A stretch of 20,497 nucleotides of DNA from a virus. Numbering within the stretch: position 1 is the first letter of the stretch; every line of letters begins with the position of its first letter. A model generated the notes under the pieces. The model did no database searches and had not been told where the DNA came from. It saw nothing but the letters and a program-made list of their open reading frames with translations. Positions 1 through 7,677 of the stretch are shown here, in pieces. The stretch spans positions 1 through 20,497 of IMG/VR virus record IMGVR_UViG_3300046809_000179, one strand, 5' to 3'. The translations under genes and the position numbers were made by a program.

Positions 1-1
1 C

Positions 2-127
2 GTTGCAGTGGCCAACGTGGGCAAGCCGCGACGTCCCCTGACCGGTGGCGTCGCCTCAGTCGTCGTCCTCGTCACCGCATGTGAGGTGACAGGCCTCGCT
101 TTGGTGGCCACCGGAGTCCTGCGATGA
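2..127 (+). CDS. C-terminal end of an upstream gene (partial, unknown)
   Basis: An open frame runs from the window edge to a TGA at 125-127 that overlaps the ATG of the next gene by four bases (ATGA), the coupling seen at several other junctions here. About 41 residues are visible: a basic patch (GKPRRP), then a hydrophobic run (VASVVVLVTACEVTGLALVATGVLR) long enough for a membrane segment. A GTG at 8-10 could be an internal start, but no ribosome site is visible. I do not recognise the family. The overlap and open frame support it being real; its short length means a chance ORF remains possible. Confidence 0.4.
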   Translation, partial: VAVANVGKPRRPLTGGVASVVVLVTACEVTGLALVATGVLR

Positions 128-597
128 CGAAGGGGGGCGCCCGCTCTCGGTCCGGACCGGCACCCGACCCCGACGCGCTGCGGCGTGAACGAGACGCTGG
201 CGAGTGGACGATCCTACCCGCCGAGGGCCGCCAGGGCGCAACGCCCGACTGGCCCCTCACCGAGCAGACCGACCGCGAAGCCCAACTCTGGGACCAGCTC
301 TGGGAGATGCCGCAGGCCCACATGTGGGAGCGGTGCAGCCAGTACATCGAGGTCGCCCTGTACGTCCGGCGCCTGGCCGAGGCCGAGAAGCCGGAGGCCT
401 TCGTCAACCTCGGCACCCTGGTTCGGCAGATGGCCGACAGCCTCGGCCTGACGATGCCCGGTATGCGGTCCAACCGGTGGCGCATCGACCGGCCCACCGA
501 CGAGGACGAAGCGCCGGCCGAACCGAGCGCGGCCCCGGTCATCGCTCCGGACTCGGCACGCGCCAGGCTGAGGGCGGTGTCCGGTGGTAGCGGCTGA
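124..597 (+). CDS. terS: Phage terminase small subunit
   Basis: This 157-residue protein should be the DNA-recognition subunit of the packaging terminase, which marks viral DNA and hands it to the large subunit. The N-terminus (MTKGGARSRSGPAPDP), the EWTILPAEGR stretch at about residues 27-36, the WPL segment and the LWDQLWEMPQAHMWE helix near residues 55-70 match the pattern of actinophage small terminases of the P27-like type, and the length is typical. The C-terminal 35 residues are acidic and Ala/Pro-rich, probably disordered. A GGAG lies 7 bases before the ATG. The gene overlaps the GTG of the large subunit by 14 bases, so the two are translationally coupled. Confidence rests on family recognition plus position directly before TerL. 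Confidence 0.85.
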   Translation: MTKGGARSRSGPAPDPDALRRERDAGEWTILPAEGRQGATPDWPLTEQTDREAQLWDQLWEMPQAHMWERCSQYIEVALYVRRLAEAEKPEAFVNLGTLVRQMADSLGLTMPGMRSNRWRIDRPTDEDEAPAEPSAAPVIAPDSARARLRAVSGGSG

Positions 598-2215
598 CGA
601 CGGGACCTGGCCGCTCGACGTCCCCACCCTGTACGTCGTCCCGGACTGGATCGCCCGGCACTGCCTGCTCCAGTCCGTCGGTGGCCTCGACCTCCGGCCC
701 AAGCCGTTCCAGATGTACGACTGGCAGCTGCGGATCACGGCCAACCTCTACCGGGTCAAGCCGACCGCCCAGCTCGGGCAGCTCTCGACCGCCTTCCACT
801 ACCGGCGGGCGCAGGCCGTCGCTCCGCAGAAGTCCGGCAAGGGCCCCTGGGCGGCGAGCATCATCGCCGCCGAGGCGGTCGGCCCGGTGCTGTTCAACGG
901 GTGGGCGCAGGGCGGGGAGCGGTACCGCTGCCGCGACCACCGCTGTGGCTGCGGCTGGGTGTACGAGTACGAGCCGGGCGAGCCGATGGGCCGGCCGTGG
1001 AATCAGCCGCTGATCCAGATCACGGCGACGTCCGAGGACCAGACCGACAACACGTACAGACCTCTCCAGGCGATGATCCGGAACGGACCGTTGTCCGAAG
1101 TGATGCGGGTCGGTGAGCAGTTCATCCGGCTGCCGAACGACGGCCGGATCGACGTCGTCACCTCGAGCGCGCAGTCCCGTCTCGGCAACCCGATCACGTT
1201 CGCCGCACAGGATGAGACGGGCATCTGGAACGACGGCAACGGCATGACCAAGGTGGCGACAACCCAACGTCGCGGCCTGGCGGGCATGTCGGGCCGCTCC
1301 CTCGAGCAGACGAACGCCTGGGACCCCACCGAGAACTCGGTCGCCCAGAAGACCGCTGAGACAAAGGCGCGGGACGTGTACCGGTTCCACCGGCTGCCGC
1401 CGAAGGGCCTCTCGTACACGAACAAGGCGGAGCGGCGGAAGATCCACACCGCTGTGTACGCGGGCAGTTCGCACATCGACCTCGACGCCATCGAGGGCGA
1501 GGCCGCCGAGCTGATGGAGAAGGAGCCGGCCGAGGCGGAACGCTTCTACGGCAACCGAATCACCGCGGGCATGGGCGCCTGGGTCCAGCAGGACCACTGG
1601 GACGCCCGGAAAAAGCCTCGAGCGGTCCCGGACGGCGCCCGGGTGGTCCTCGGCTTCGACGGCTCGGACGTGGACGACTGGACCGGGATCCGGGCCGAGA
1701 CCCTGGACGGCTACCAGTTCACCCCGGTCTACGGGCCGGACCGGCGGCCGTGTATCTGGGACCCGGCCGAGTGGGAGGGCCAGGTACCGCGGCTCGAGGT
1801 CGACGCCGCGGTCGACGAGCTGATGCGCCGCTACGAAGTCGTCCGCATGTACTGCGACCCGCCGTACTGGACCAGCGAAGTCGCGGCCTGGCAGGCCCGG
1901 CACGGCGAGAAGCGGGTGACCGAGTGGCACACGCAGCGCACGGCGCAGATGCACGCGGCGTGCGAGCAGCTGCTCACCGACGTCACGAAGGCGAAGACAG
2001 AGTTCTGGCACGACGGATGCGAGACCACCTCGATCCACGTGCGGAACGCCCGGAAAGCAGCCAGGCCGGCGAACCGGTACGTCCTGCGCAAGGCCACGCA
2101 CCAGCAGAAGATCGACCTCTGTGTCGTATCGATCCTCGCCCACGAGGCGGCCACCGACGCCATCGCCGCGGGCCAGGCCGCGCCACCGCCCACCTACTAC
2201 GCCTACACGGCATGA
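584..2215 (+). CDS. terL: Phage terminase large subunit (ATPase-nuclease)
   Basis: This 543-residue motor packages DNA into the prohead and cuts it. The N-terminal ATPase has a Walker A-like loop (APQKSGKGP, residues 80-88) and a Walker B with catalytic acid (ITFAAQDE, D210-E211), followed by a coupling-motif-like TTQRRGLAGM. The C-terminal RNase H-like nuclease shows GFDGSDVDDW (D359), MYCDPPYW (D425) and KIDLC (D511), the expected acidic triad. Length is normal for siphovirus TerL. The GTG start lies inside terS, with AGGG about 9 bases upstream. An unusual Cys/His cluster (C116, H119, C121, C123) sits between Walker A and B and could bind zinc. The portal follows 12 bases downstream, as in most siphoviruses. 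Confidence 0.95.
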   Translation: MVAADDGTWPLDVPTLYVVPDWIARHCLLQSVGGLDLRPKPFQMYDWQLRITANLYRVKPTAQLGQLSTAFHYRRAQAVAPQKSGKGPWAASIIAAEAVGPVLFNGWAQGGERYRCRDHRCGCGWVYEYEPGEPMGRPWNQPLIQITATSEDQTDNTYRPLQAMIRNGPLSEVMRVGEQFIRLPNDGRIDVVTSSAQSRLGNPITFAAQDETGIWNDGNGMTKVATTQRRGLAGMSGRSLEQTNAWDPTENSVAQKTAETKARDVYRFHRLPPKGLSYTNKAERRKIHTAVYAGSSHIDLDAIEGEAAELMEKEPAEAERFYGNRITAGMGAWVQQDHWDARKKPRAVPDGARVVLGFDGSDVDDWTGIRAETLDGYQFTPVYGPDRRPCIWDPAEWEGQVPRLEVDAAVDELMRRYEVVRMYCDPPYWTSEVAAWQARHGEKRVTEWHTQRTAQMHAACEQLLTDVTKAKTEFWHDGCETTSIHVRNARKAARPANRYVLRKATHQQKIDLCVVSILAHEAATDAIAAGQAAPPPTYYAYTA

Positions 2216-2227
2216 GAGGGGGCGAGC

Positions 2228-3697
2228 GTGGCTACGGAGGAACAGGCCCGGCGCCTGGTCGATGTCCTCGCGACGGAGCTGACGTCCCGCTCGGGCGCGG
2301 TGCTGCGGCACGACCGGTACTACCGGGGCAAGCACCCCCTGCGGTTCGCCTCGGACGAGTTCCGCACGTACTGCGCCGACCGCTACGAGGGGTTCTCGGA
2401 CAACTGGGTGCAGCCGGTCGCCGATTCGCCGGTGGAGCGGCTCACCGTCACCGGGGTGCAGGCGCCTGGCGACGTGAAGGCGGATTCCGAGCTGTGGGAG
2501 GTGTGGCAGCGCAACGGCCTGGACGCCGATTCGCAGCTGGGGTTCCTCGGCGCGGGGAACGCGGCCCGGTCGTTCGTCCTTGTGTGGGGTGACCCCTCCG
2601 ACGAGGACACCCCCTGTGTGACGTTCGAGGACGCGTCGTCGGCCGTCGTGCAGTACGAGCCGGGCTCGAGGCGCCGGCGGCGGGCCGCGCTGAAGATGTG
2701 GCAGGACGGCTTCAGCGAGTACGCCACGCTGTACCTGCCCACAGAGGTGTGGAAGTTCGAGCGGCCGCTGTCCGCCGGGGACAAGAAGTCGCCGCAGATG
2801 GCCGAGGCCGACGCGGTCGTCCAGTCGTGGACGCCCCGGGAACTCGAGAGCGAGCCGAACCCGCAGCCGAACCCCATGGGCGTGGTGCCGATGGTGGAGC
2901 TGCCCAACCGGCCGCTGCTGGCCTCCGAGCCGGTGTCGGACGTGTCCGGTGTGATCGCCATGCAGGACGCCATCAACCTGATCTGGGCGATGCTGTTCAC
3001 GACCGCGGACTACGCGAGCCTCGAGCAGCGCATCATCATCGGCGCCGAGATCCCCAAGGTGCCGATCCTGGACGCGAACGGGCAGAAGGTCGGCGAGCGG
3101 CCGATCGACCTGAAGAAGTTCGTCACCGACCGCATCCTGTGGCTGGAGAACCCCGAGGCCAAGGTCGAGAGCTGGAACGCGGCGAACCTGACGGCCTACA
3201 CCGACGTCATCGAGGTGGCCGTCGGGCACATCGCCGCACAGACCCGCACTCCGGCGCACTACCTGATCGGCCGCATGGCCAACCTCAGCGGGGACGCGCT
3301 GATCGCGGCGGAGACCGGCCTGGTGAAGCGGGTCGAGGAGAAGCAGCTGTGGTTCGGGCAGGCCCTGCGTGAGGTGTTCCAGCTGATCTGTCTGGCCCGC
3401 GGCGAGGACGCCAAGGGCAAGGCGCTGGCCGCCGGAACGGTGCTGTGGAAGGACCCGCAGTCGCGGAACCTGGCGCAGCTGACGGACAGCCTGCTGAAGC
3501 TGAAGCAGATCGGGTTCCCCTTCGAGTGGCTCGCCCTGCGCTTCGGTCTGACGCCGACCGAGGTCACGACGCTGATGGATATGCGGGCTCGGGAGGCCGA
3601 ACTGGATCCGGTGGCCGCCATCATGGGCGGCGGCCCTCCCGCCATCAATCCGACGTCGGCCCCGCATGAGGATCCGGCCCGGGACGGCGGGCCGTGA
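2228..3697 (+). CDS. Portal protein, SPP1 gp6-like
   Basis: This 489-residue protein should form the dodecameric portal at one capsid vertex, through which DNA enters and leaves and to which TerL and the neck bind. The N-terminal DRYYRGKHPLRFA segment, FSDNWVQPVADSPVERL, the middle MVELPNRPL and SGVIAMQDAINLIWAMLFTT region, and RTPAHYLIGRMANLSGDAL followed by a long helical stretch are the usual landmarks of the SPP1 gp6-like family; length is typical. The Ala/Pro-rich C-terminal tail is likely disordered. A strong GAGAGGGGG purine run precedes the GTG start. Its 3' end overlaps the GTG of the MuF-like gene by four bases (GTGA), which implies co-translation of these partners. Confidence 0.92.
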   Translation: MATEEQARRLVDVLATELTSRSGAVLRHDRYYRGKHPLRFASDEFRTYCADRYEGFSDNWVQPVADSPVERLTVTGVQAPGDVKADSELWEVWQRNGLDADSQLGFLGAGNAARSFVLVWGDPSDEDTPCVTFEDASSAVVQYEPGSRRRRRAALKMWQDGFSEYATLYLPTEVWKFERPLSAGDKKSPQMAEADAVVQSWTPRELESEPNPQPNPMGVVPMVELPNRPLLASEPVSDVSGVIAMQDAINLIWAMLFTTADYASLEQRIIIGAEIPKVPILDANGQKVGERPIDLKKFVTDRILWLENPEAKVESWNAANLTAYTDVIEVAVGHIAAQTRTPAHYLIGRMANLSGDALIAAETGLVKRVEEKQLWFGQALREVFQLICLARGEDAKGKALAAGTVLWKDPQSRNLAQLTDSLLKLKQIGFPFEWLALRFGLTPTEVTTLMDMRAREAELDPVAAIMGGGPPAINPTSAPHEDPARDGGP

Positions 3698-4746
3698 CAC
3701 AGCCGCTCGCTCTGGCCGGGCAGTACGCGGTCCGGCAGCGGAAGATCGCGGTCGCCACCATGGCCGCAGCCTTGCGCGAGTGGGGCCTGCTGAACGTCGC
3801 CGATTTGCGCGCCTCCTGGTCCGTCATCGGCCCCCGCCTGGTGACCGTCCTGACCGCGGGCCAGTTGGCCGCTGCCGACGGGGCGACCGACTACGTCGCA
3901 GAGACGGCGGCCGCGCAGGGCGCCGAGGCCGAGGCCGCCGACACGGTCAACGCCTCAGCGTTCGCCGGTGTCGCCGCGGACGGACGGACGCTGGACACGC
4001 TGCTGATGCGGCCGCTGATCGCCGCGTACCGGACCATCGGACAGGGCGCGAGCGCGGACGAGGGCCTCCGGGCCGGGCGCGGGCTGCTGGCGACGATCGT
4101 GCGCTCGGAGGTCGCCGACGCAGGCAGGGGGGCTGTCGGCGTCGGCATCACGGGGCGCCGCACGATCCAGGGCTACGTCCGCGTCGTACAGCCGCCGGCC
4201 TGCGCCCGCTGCATCATCTTGGCGGGCGTGGAGTACGGCTGGAACAAGGGCTTCCAGAGGCACCCACGCTGCGACTGCATCCACCTGCCGACCACACTGA
4301 TCGCCCGCAACCAGCATCGCGGCGGGCTCAACGGGGACAGCCCCACGACCCGCTTCGGCAGCAGCGCCCGGGGCGTCGTCGATCCGCGGTCCTACTTCGC
4401 CGGCCTGTCGCGGCCCGAGCAGGACCGAGTGTTCACCGCGGCCGGGGCGCAGGCGATCCGCGAGGGCGCCGACATGGGCCAGATCGTCAACGCCCGTCGG
4501 GGCATGTACACCATCACGACCGCCTCCGGACGGGCGGTGCGCGCAACGCGCGAGGGCACGACGACGCGCGGCCATTTCTACCGGCGGGAACGGGCCCGGG
4601 ACATCGCCAGGGGCCGTGTGCGTGCCGACATCGGCCGCCAGTACCGGCTGACGACGGCGCGGCTCCTGCCCGAGCAGATCTACGAGCTCGCCGGGAGCCG
4701 CGACGAGGCGATCGCCATGCTGCGCCGCTTCGGCTATCTGACCTGA
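3694..4746 (+). CDS. MuF-like minor head (head morphogenesis) protein
   Basis: This 350-residue protein is probably the portal-associated minor head protein, comparable to SPP1 gp7 or Mu gpF. The N-terminal half is Ala-rich and helical. The centre carries a Cys/His cluster, PPACARC (C170, C173) followed by RHPRCDC (H190, C193, C195), which fits a metal site and is characteristic of these proteins. The C-terminal part has FTAAGAQAIREGADMGQIVNARRGM, a stretch shared by actinophage proteins variously annotated as MuF-like or capsid maturation protease. I see no recognisable protease triad, so I prefer the minor head label. It starts at a GTG overlapping the portal stop, and a perfect hairpin follows its stop codon. 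Confidence 0.78.
   Translation: MTQPLALAGQYAVRQRKIAVATMAAALREWGLLNVADLRASWSVIGPRLVTVLTAGQLAAADGATDYVAETAAAQGAEAEAADTVNASAFAGVAADGRTLDTLLMRPLIAAYRTIGQGASADEGLRAGRGLLATIVRSEVADAGRGAVGVGITGRRTIQGYVRVVQPPACARCIILAGVEYGWNKGFQRHPRCDCIHLPTTLIARNQHRGGLNGDSPTTRFGSSARGVVDPRSYFAGLSRPEQDRVFTAAGAQAIREGADMGQIVNARRGMYTITTASGRAVRATREGTTTRGHFYRRERARDIARGRVRADIGRQYRLTTARLLPEQIYELAGSRDEAIAMLRRFGYLT
4539..4552 (+). repeat. 14-nt palindromic repeat, copy 1, inside the MuF-like gene
   Basis: GCGCGCAACGCGCG occurs here inside coding sequence and again exactly 210 bases downstream (4749-4762), where it forms the core of the hairpin after the stop codon. It can fold into a short GC stem with a CAA loop. With this GC content, short GCGC palindromes arise by chance, but an exact 14-base match including the CAA loop is notable. 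Confidence 0.5.
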
Positions 4747-4764
4747 CCGCGCGCAACGCGCGGT
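4746..4764 (+). promoter_or_regulatory. Perfect 8-bp hairpin between MuF-like and scaffold genes
   Basis: ACCGCGCG (4746-4753), loop CAA and CGCGCGGT (4757-4764) form a perfect stem that begins at the last base of the MuF-like stop codon. No T-run follows, so it is not a classical intrinsic terminator. It sits 27 bases before the scaffold ATG, in the only sizeable gap in the head operon. An mRNA processing, stability or attenuating element separating low-copy portal/MuF from high-copy scaffold/capsid expression is plausible; that role is inferred. Confidence 0.55.
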
Positions 4765-4791
4765 CCCGACTTCCGCAATGGGAGCACGCAC

Positions 4792-5529
4792 ATGGATCTC
4801 TCCACCCTGCCTCGCCGTGCCCGTGGCCATGCCGCCGGCTGGTCTCACCCCTACCCGGTGGGCCCCTGGTCGCCCGTCTTCTACGCCGACGGCGACGACC
4901 AGGACGACGACCAGGACAACGGCGACGCCGACGACCAGGACGACTCCGGCACCGGAGACGACCAGGACGACGGCGACGATGACAAGGACCCGGAGGGCGC
5001 CGACCAGCTCGGCGACCCCGGCAAGAAGGCCCTCGAGTCGATGAAGGAGCGGCTGCGCACGGAGCGGGAGCGGCGCAAGGCCGCCGAGACCGAGCGCGAC
5101 CAGCTCAAGGGCACTGGCGACGCCAACGATCCGGAGCGGATCCGCAGCGAAGCCGACCGGGCCGCGACAGGCCGGGCCAACGCCCGCATCGTGCGCTCCG
5201 AGGTCCGGGCCGCCGCCGCGGGCAAGCTCACCAATCCGCGGGACGCCCTCGCCTTCCTCGACCTGACCCAGTTCGAGGTCGACGAGGACGGCCAGGTCGA
5301 CGAGACCGAGATCGCCGACGCGATCGAAGACCTCCTCAAGGAGCGCCCCTACCTGGGAACTGCCGCAAAGGCACCCGAGCCCAGGTTCCAGGGGACCGGA
5401 GACGGCGGCGCCCGCAAGGGGACCGGCGGCCCCAAGCAGCTCAGCGAGCAGGACGTGAAGAAGATGACGCCCGAGCAGATCGACGAGGCTCACCGCAAGG
5501 GTCAGCTCCGCGACTACCTCGGCGGATAA
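4792..5529 (+). CDS. Capsid scaffolding protein
   Basis: This 245-residue protein lies directly before the major capsid gene, where the scaffold is normally encoded; it would guide capsid assembly and then leave the prohead. The composition fits: a proline-rich N-terminus, an extremely acidic low-complexity tract (residues about 33-66, DDQD repeats), a charged coiled coil (about 80-105, with KERLRTERERRKAAETERDQL), a helical middle ending in DLLKERPYL, and a charged C-terminus with KKMTPEQIDEAHRKGQL, a usual capsid-binding tail. The ATG has GGAG 8 bases upstream. Sequence similarity among scaffolds is low, so the call rests on composition and position. Confidence 0.82.
   Translation: MDLSTLPRRARGHAAGWSHPYPVGPWSPVFYADGDDQDDDQDNGDADDQDDSGTGDDQDDGDDDKDPEGADQLGDPGKKALESMKERLRTERERRKAAETERDQLKGTGDANDPERIRSEADRAATGRANARIVRSEVRAAAAGKLTNPRDALAFLDLTQFEVDEDGQVDETEIADAIEDLLKERPYLGTAAKAPEPRFQGTGDGGARKGTGGPKQLSEQDVKKMTPEQIDEAHRKGQLRDYLGG
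4894..4968 (+). repeat. Four copies of GACGACCAGGAC in the scaffold gene
   Basis: The 12-base unit GACGACCAGGAC starts at 4894, 4906, 4930 and 4957, always in frame and encoding Asp-Asp-Gln-Asp. The first two copies are directly adjacent; the others are separated by Asp/Gly codons. The tract can slip by whole codons without breaking the frame, so its length probably varies between relatives. Confidence 0.8.
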
Positions 5530-5548
5530 CCACCCCGAGAGGAAACCG

Positions 5549-6403
5549 ATGTCCATCAAGCGTTTCCGGCCGGAGATTTGGTCCGCCAAGCTCCTGGTCG
5601 CACTCCGCAAGAACCTCGTGTACGGCGGGCCCGGCATGGTCAACCGCGACTACGAGGGCGAGATCCAGGAAGCGGGCGACACCGTCCGCATCACCTCGAT
5701 CTCCCGCCCGACGATCGGGACCTACGTCCCGAACCAGACGGTCATCACGCCCGAGGAGCTGACCGACGCACAGCGCACGCTGGTCGTCGACCAGTCGAAG
5801 TACTGGGCGTTCAAGGTCGATGACGTCGACAAGCGGCAGGCCAAGGGCGACGTGATGCCGCAGGCCATGTCCGAGGCGTCCTACGGGCTTTCCGACGTGG
5901 TCGACCAGTACCTGGCCAGCCTCTACACCCAGGCGCAGTCCGCGAACCAGCTCGGCACCATCGCGGTCCCGGTCGCGAACCCCGAGTACTTCTACTCGAA
6001 GATCGTCGTCCCGCTGGGCGTGACGCTGGACCAGGCCAACGTGCCGGCCGAGAACCGGTGGATGGTCATCCCGCCGTGGCTCTACGGTCGCGCGCTGCTC
6101 GACCCGAACTTCATCAACGCCGACAAGTCCGGCGACAGCGGTAACGCCTTCCGCAACGGCATCGTCGGCTCGTCGGGCGGCTTCACGATCATGCGGTCCA
6201 ACAACGCCCCGAACCCGACCGGCGACGACTACGTGGTCACCGCGGGCAACGGCACGGCGATCTCCTTCGCCGAGCAGATCAACAAGACCGAGGCCTACCG
6301 ACCCGAGAGCAGCTTCTCGGACGCGGTCAAGGGCCTGGCGCTGTACGGCGCGAAGGTCATCCGTCCCGAGGCGCTGGCCACGGCCATCGCTTCCCAGACC
6401 TGA
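5549..6403 (+). CDS. Major capsid protein (HK97-fold)
   Basis: This 284-residue protein is the main shell subunit. It begins MSIKRFRPEIWSAKLL, followed by the typical N-terminal LVYGGPGMVNRDYEGEI and DTVRITSISRPTIGTY beta-rich segments, the E-loop-like region near VVDQSKYWAFKVDDVDKRQ, the long helix with MSEASYGLSDVVDQYLASL, and a C-terminal domain with VPAENRWMVIPPWLYGRALLD and the closing GLALYGAKVIRPEALATAIAS. These are common in capsid proteins of actinophages and of the P22-coat-like group. It lacks a long N-terminal delta domain, consistent with the separate scaffold upstream. GAGAGGAAA lies 5-6 bases before the ATG. Position after scaffold strengthens the call. Confidence 0.92.
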   Translation: MSIKRFRPEIWSAKLLVALRKNLVYGGPGMVNRDYEGEIQEAGDTVRITSISRPTIGTYVPNQTVITPEELTDAQRTLVVDQSKYWAFKVDDVDKRQAKGDVMPQAMSEASYGLSDVVDQYLASLYTQAQSANQLGTIAVPVANPEYFYSKIVVPLGVTLDQANVPAENRWMVIPPWLYGRALLDPNFINADKSGDSGNAFRNGIVGSSGGFTIMRSNNAPNPTGDDYVVTAGNGTAISFAEQINKTEAYRPESSFSDAVKGLALYGAKVIRPEALATAIASQT

Positions 6404-6418
6404 TCGGAGGCCTGAGAC

Positions 6419-6796
6419 ATGGCACGCACCGCTGTCGCGTACAACAGCTTCGTTCCCAACGCGGGCGTGGCGGATTCCTCGCTCACCGCGGTCACCCTCA
6501 ACCCGGGCACCAGCAACGGGCACACGATCGCCAAGGCCGAACCCGAGCTCACCGTGCTCCGCGTCGCGGCCGGCTCGACCGGCGGCAACGTCACCATCAA
6601 GGCCGGCACCCTGCCCCTGGCCATCGCCAGCGGCCAGGGCGACCTGGTCGTGAACGTCGCCGCCAACACGATCTCCTGGATCGGCCCGTTCGAGTCCGGC
6701 CGGTTCCTGCAGAACGACGGCAGCATGCTCGTCGACGTGGCCGCCGCCGTCGTCCCCGGCACCATCACCGCCCTGCGAGTTCCGAGGAACACCTGA
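6419..6796 (+). CDS. Putative capsid decoration protein (beta-rich; paralogue of 8909-9241)
   Basis: This 125-residue protein is made almost wholly of alternating hydrophobic and Thr/Val/Gly residues, which suggests a small beta sandwich. It follows the capsid gene, a usual place for a decoration protein. Its C-terminal half shares an ordered pattern with the protein at 8909-9241: DLVV (75-78), IGP (88-90), F96 and DG (100-101), then a final beta strand. This suggests duplication. GGAGG precedes the ATG and the next gene starts two bases after the stop. The decoration role is inferred from position, size and predicted fold; a neck or tail-surface role is the main alternative. Confidence 0.6.
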   Translation: MARTAVAYNSFVPNAGVADSSLTAVTLNPGTSNGHTIAKAEPELTVLRVAAGSTGGNVTIKAGTLPLAIASGQGDLVVNVAANTISWIGPFESGRFLQNDGSMLVDVAAAVVPGTITALRVPRNT

Positions 6797-6797
6797 C

Positions 6798-7103
6798 ATG
6801 GCCGAGACGATCCACCTGCGGGGCGAGGGCGGCGGCATCCACGCGATGGACCTGCCGCTGCCCGAGCCGATCGAGGAACGGCTGCGCAAGGGCATGCTCC
6901 AGCGCGTCAACGAGGACGGCAGCCTGTACACCGAGCCTTCGGACGACGACCAGGTCCCGGCGCCCCCGCTCACCGAGCCTGCCCGAAGCGCCAGCAAGGC
7001 GGATTGGATGGGCTGGGCGGTCGTCCAGGGTGCCGATGCCGAAGAGGCGGACGGCATGACCAAGGCCGACCTCATCGAGAAGTACGGCACCCCGAGCAGC
7101 TGA
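6798..7103 (+). CDS. Small head-region protein with C-terminal helical (HeH/LEM-like) segment
   Basis: I recognise no enzyme or precise family. The 101-residue protein has an N-terminal half containing LPEPIEERLRKGMLQRVNEDGSL, a Pro/Asp-rich linker (about residues 47-62), and a C-terminal segment (about 68-97: ADWMGWAVVQGAD, then MTKADLIEKYG). The latter resembles the small helix-extended-helix or LEM-like folds that often end phage head accessory proteins. It lies between the decoration-like and adaptor genes, so a head-completion or virion accessory role is likely. The ATG follows the previous stop by one base; GAGG lies 8-9 bases upstream. Confidence 0.65.
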   Translation: MAETIHLRGEGGGIHAMDLPLPEPIEERLRKGMLQRVNEDGSLYTEPSDDDQVPAPPLTEPARSASKADWMGWAVVQGADAEEADGMTKADLIEKYGTPSS

Positions 7104-7113
7104 GGAGGGACCC

Positions 7114-7677
7114 GTGCCACTCCCCTCCCTGGCCACGCCCGAGGACGCCACCGCCTACGGCTACAGCCTGTCGGAGGCGTCCGCCGCCGCCCTACTCACC
7201 CGCGCGTCGGTCCGTATCCGGCGCGCGGCAGGACAGCCCATCACTCCGAGCGTCGTCACCGTCCAGCTCACCGTCGACAGTGACCGAGTCGAGTTGCCCG
7301 CCCCGCCGATCCTGGAAGTCCAGACGGTGTCGGCGGTCGCCGAGGACGGCACCACCAGCGCCCTCACGGGCTGGTGGTGGGACGGCGAGTACCTGCGGCT
7401 GGCCGACTGCCGGACCAGGCGCGTGCTCGTCACCTACCGGCGCGGGTGGGCGACGGTGCCTGACGGGATCGTGGAACTCGCCTGCCAGGTCGCCAACCGC
7501 ATCGGGGACTCCCCGGTCGGCATGGAGGCCGGGATCCGCGAGCGGGCCATCGACGACTACCGGGAGACCTACGCGGCCGAAGCCACCCAGACCGCCGGCG
7601 ACCTGCTGCCCGGCGAACTCACCGCCCTCCAGCGCGAACTCGGCGAACGGTGCGTATGGGTGGTGGGCACACCGTGA
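7114..7677 (+). CDS. Head-to-tail adaptor (SPP1 gp15 / HK97 gp6-like connector)
   Basis: This 187-residue protein probably forms the ring attached beneath the portal. The N-terminal helices (LATPEDATAYGYSLSEASAA, then LLTRASVRIRRAAGQ) and the following strands with VELPAPPILEVQTVSAV and RRVLVTYRRGWATVPDGIVELACQVANRI are the hallmark arrangement of this connector family: helical N-terminus, beta insertion, then a helix beginning near PDGIVELA. The C-terminus (AIDDYRETY onward) is also typical. The GTG start has a near-perfect GAGGAGGGA seven bases upstream. The GTGA overlap with the next gene couples it to the stopper-like protein. Confidence 0.8.
   Translation: MPLPSLATPEDATAYGYSLSEASAAALLTRASVRIRRAAGQPITPSVVTVQLTVDSDRVELPAPPILEVQTVSAVAEDGTTSALTGWWWDGEYLRLADCRTRRVLVTYRRGWATVPDGIVELACQVANRIGDSPVGMEAGIRERAIDDYRETYAAEATQTAGDLLPGELTALQRELGERCVWVVGTP

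Noticed and set aside
539-3700. 1053-codon open frame on the - strand opposite terL and portal
   Set aside because: Arg/Leu/Gly/Val-rich sequence without domains, antisense to well-recognised genes. High GC with G/C third positions produces such long shadow frames.
4894-4968. CRISPR-like or regulatory iterons in the GACGACCAGGAC repeats
   Set aside because: The units are in frame, of codon size and irregularly spaced without spacers; they are a protein low-complexity tract.
3955-5643. 562-codon - strand frame opposite MuF, scaffold and capsid start
   Set aside because: Low-complexity Val/Leu/Gly runs mirror the acidic repeat of the scaffold; no ribosome site or recognisable motif.
5441-7120. 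559-codon - strand frame opposite the capsid gene
   Set aside because: Composition is typical of an antisense shadow, and the + strand gene is clearly a capsid protein.
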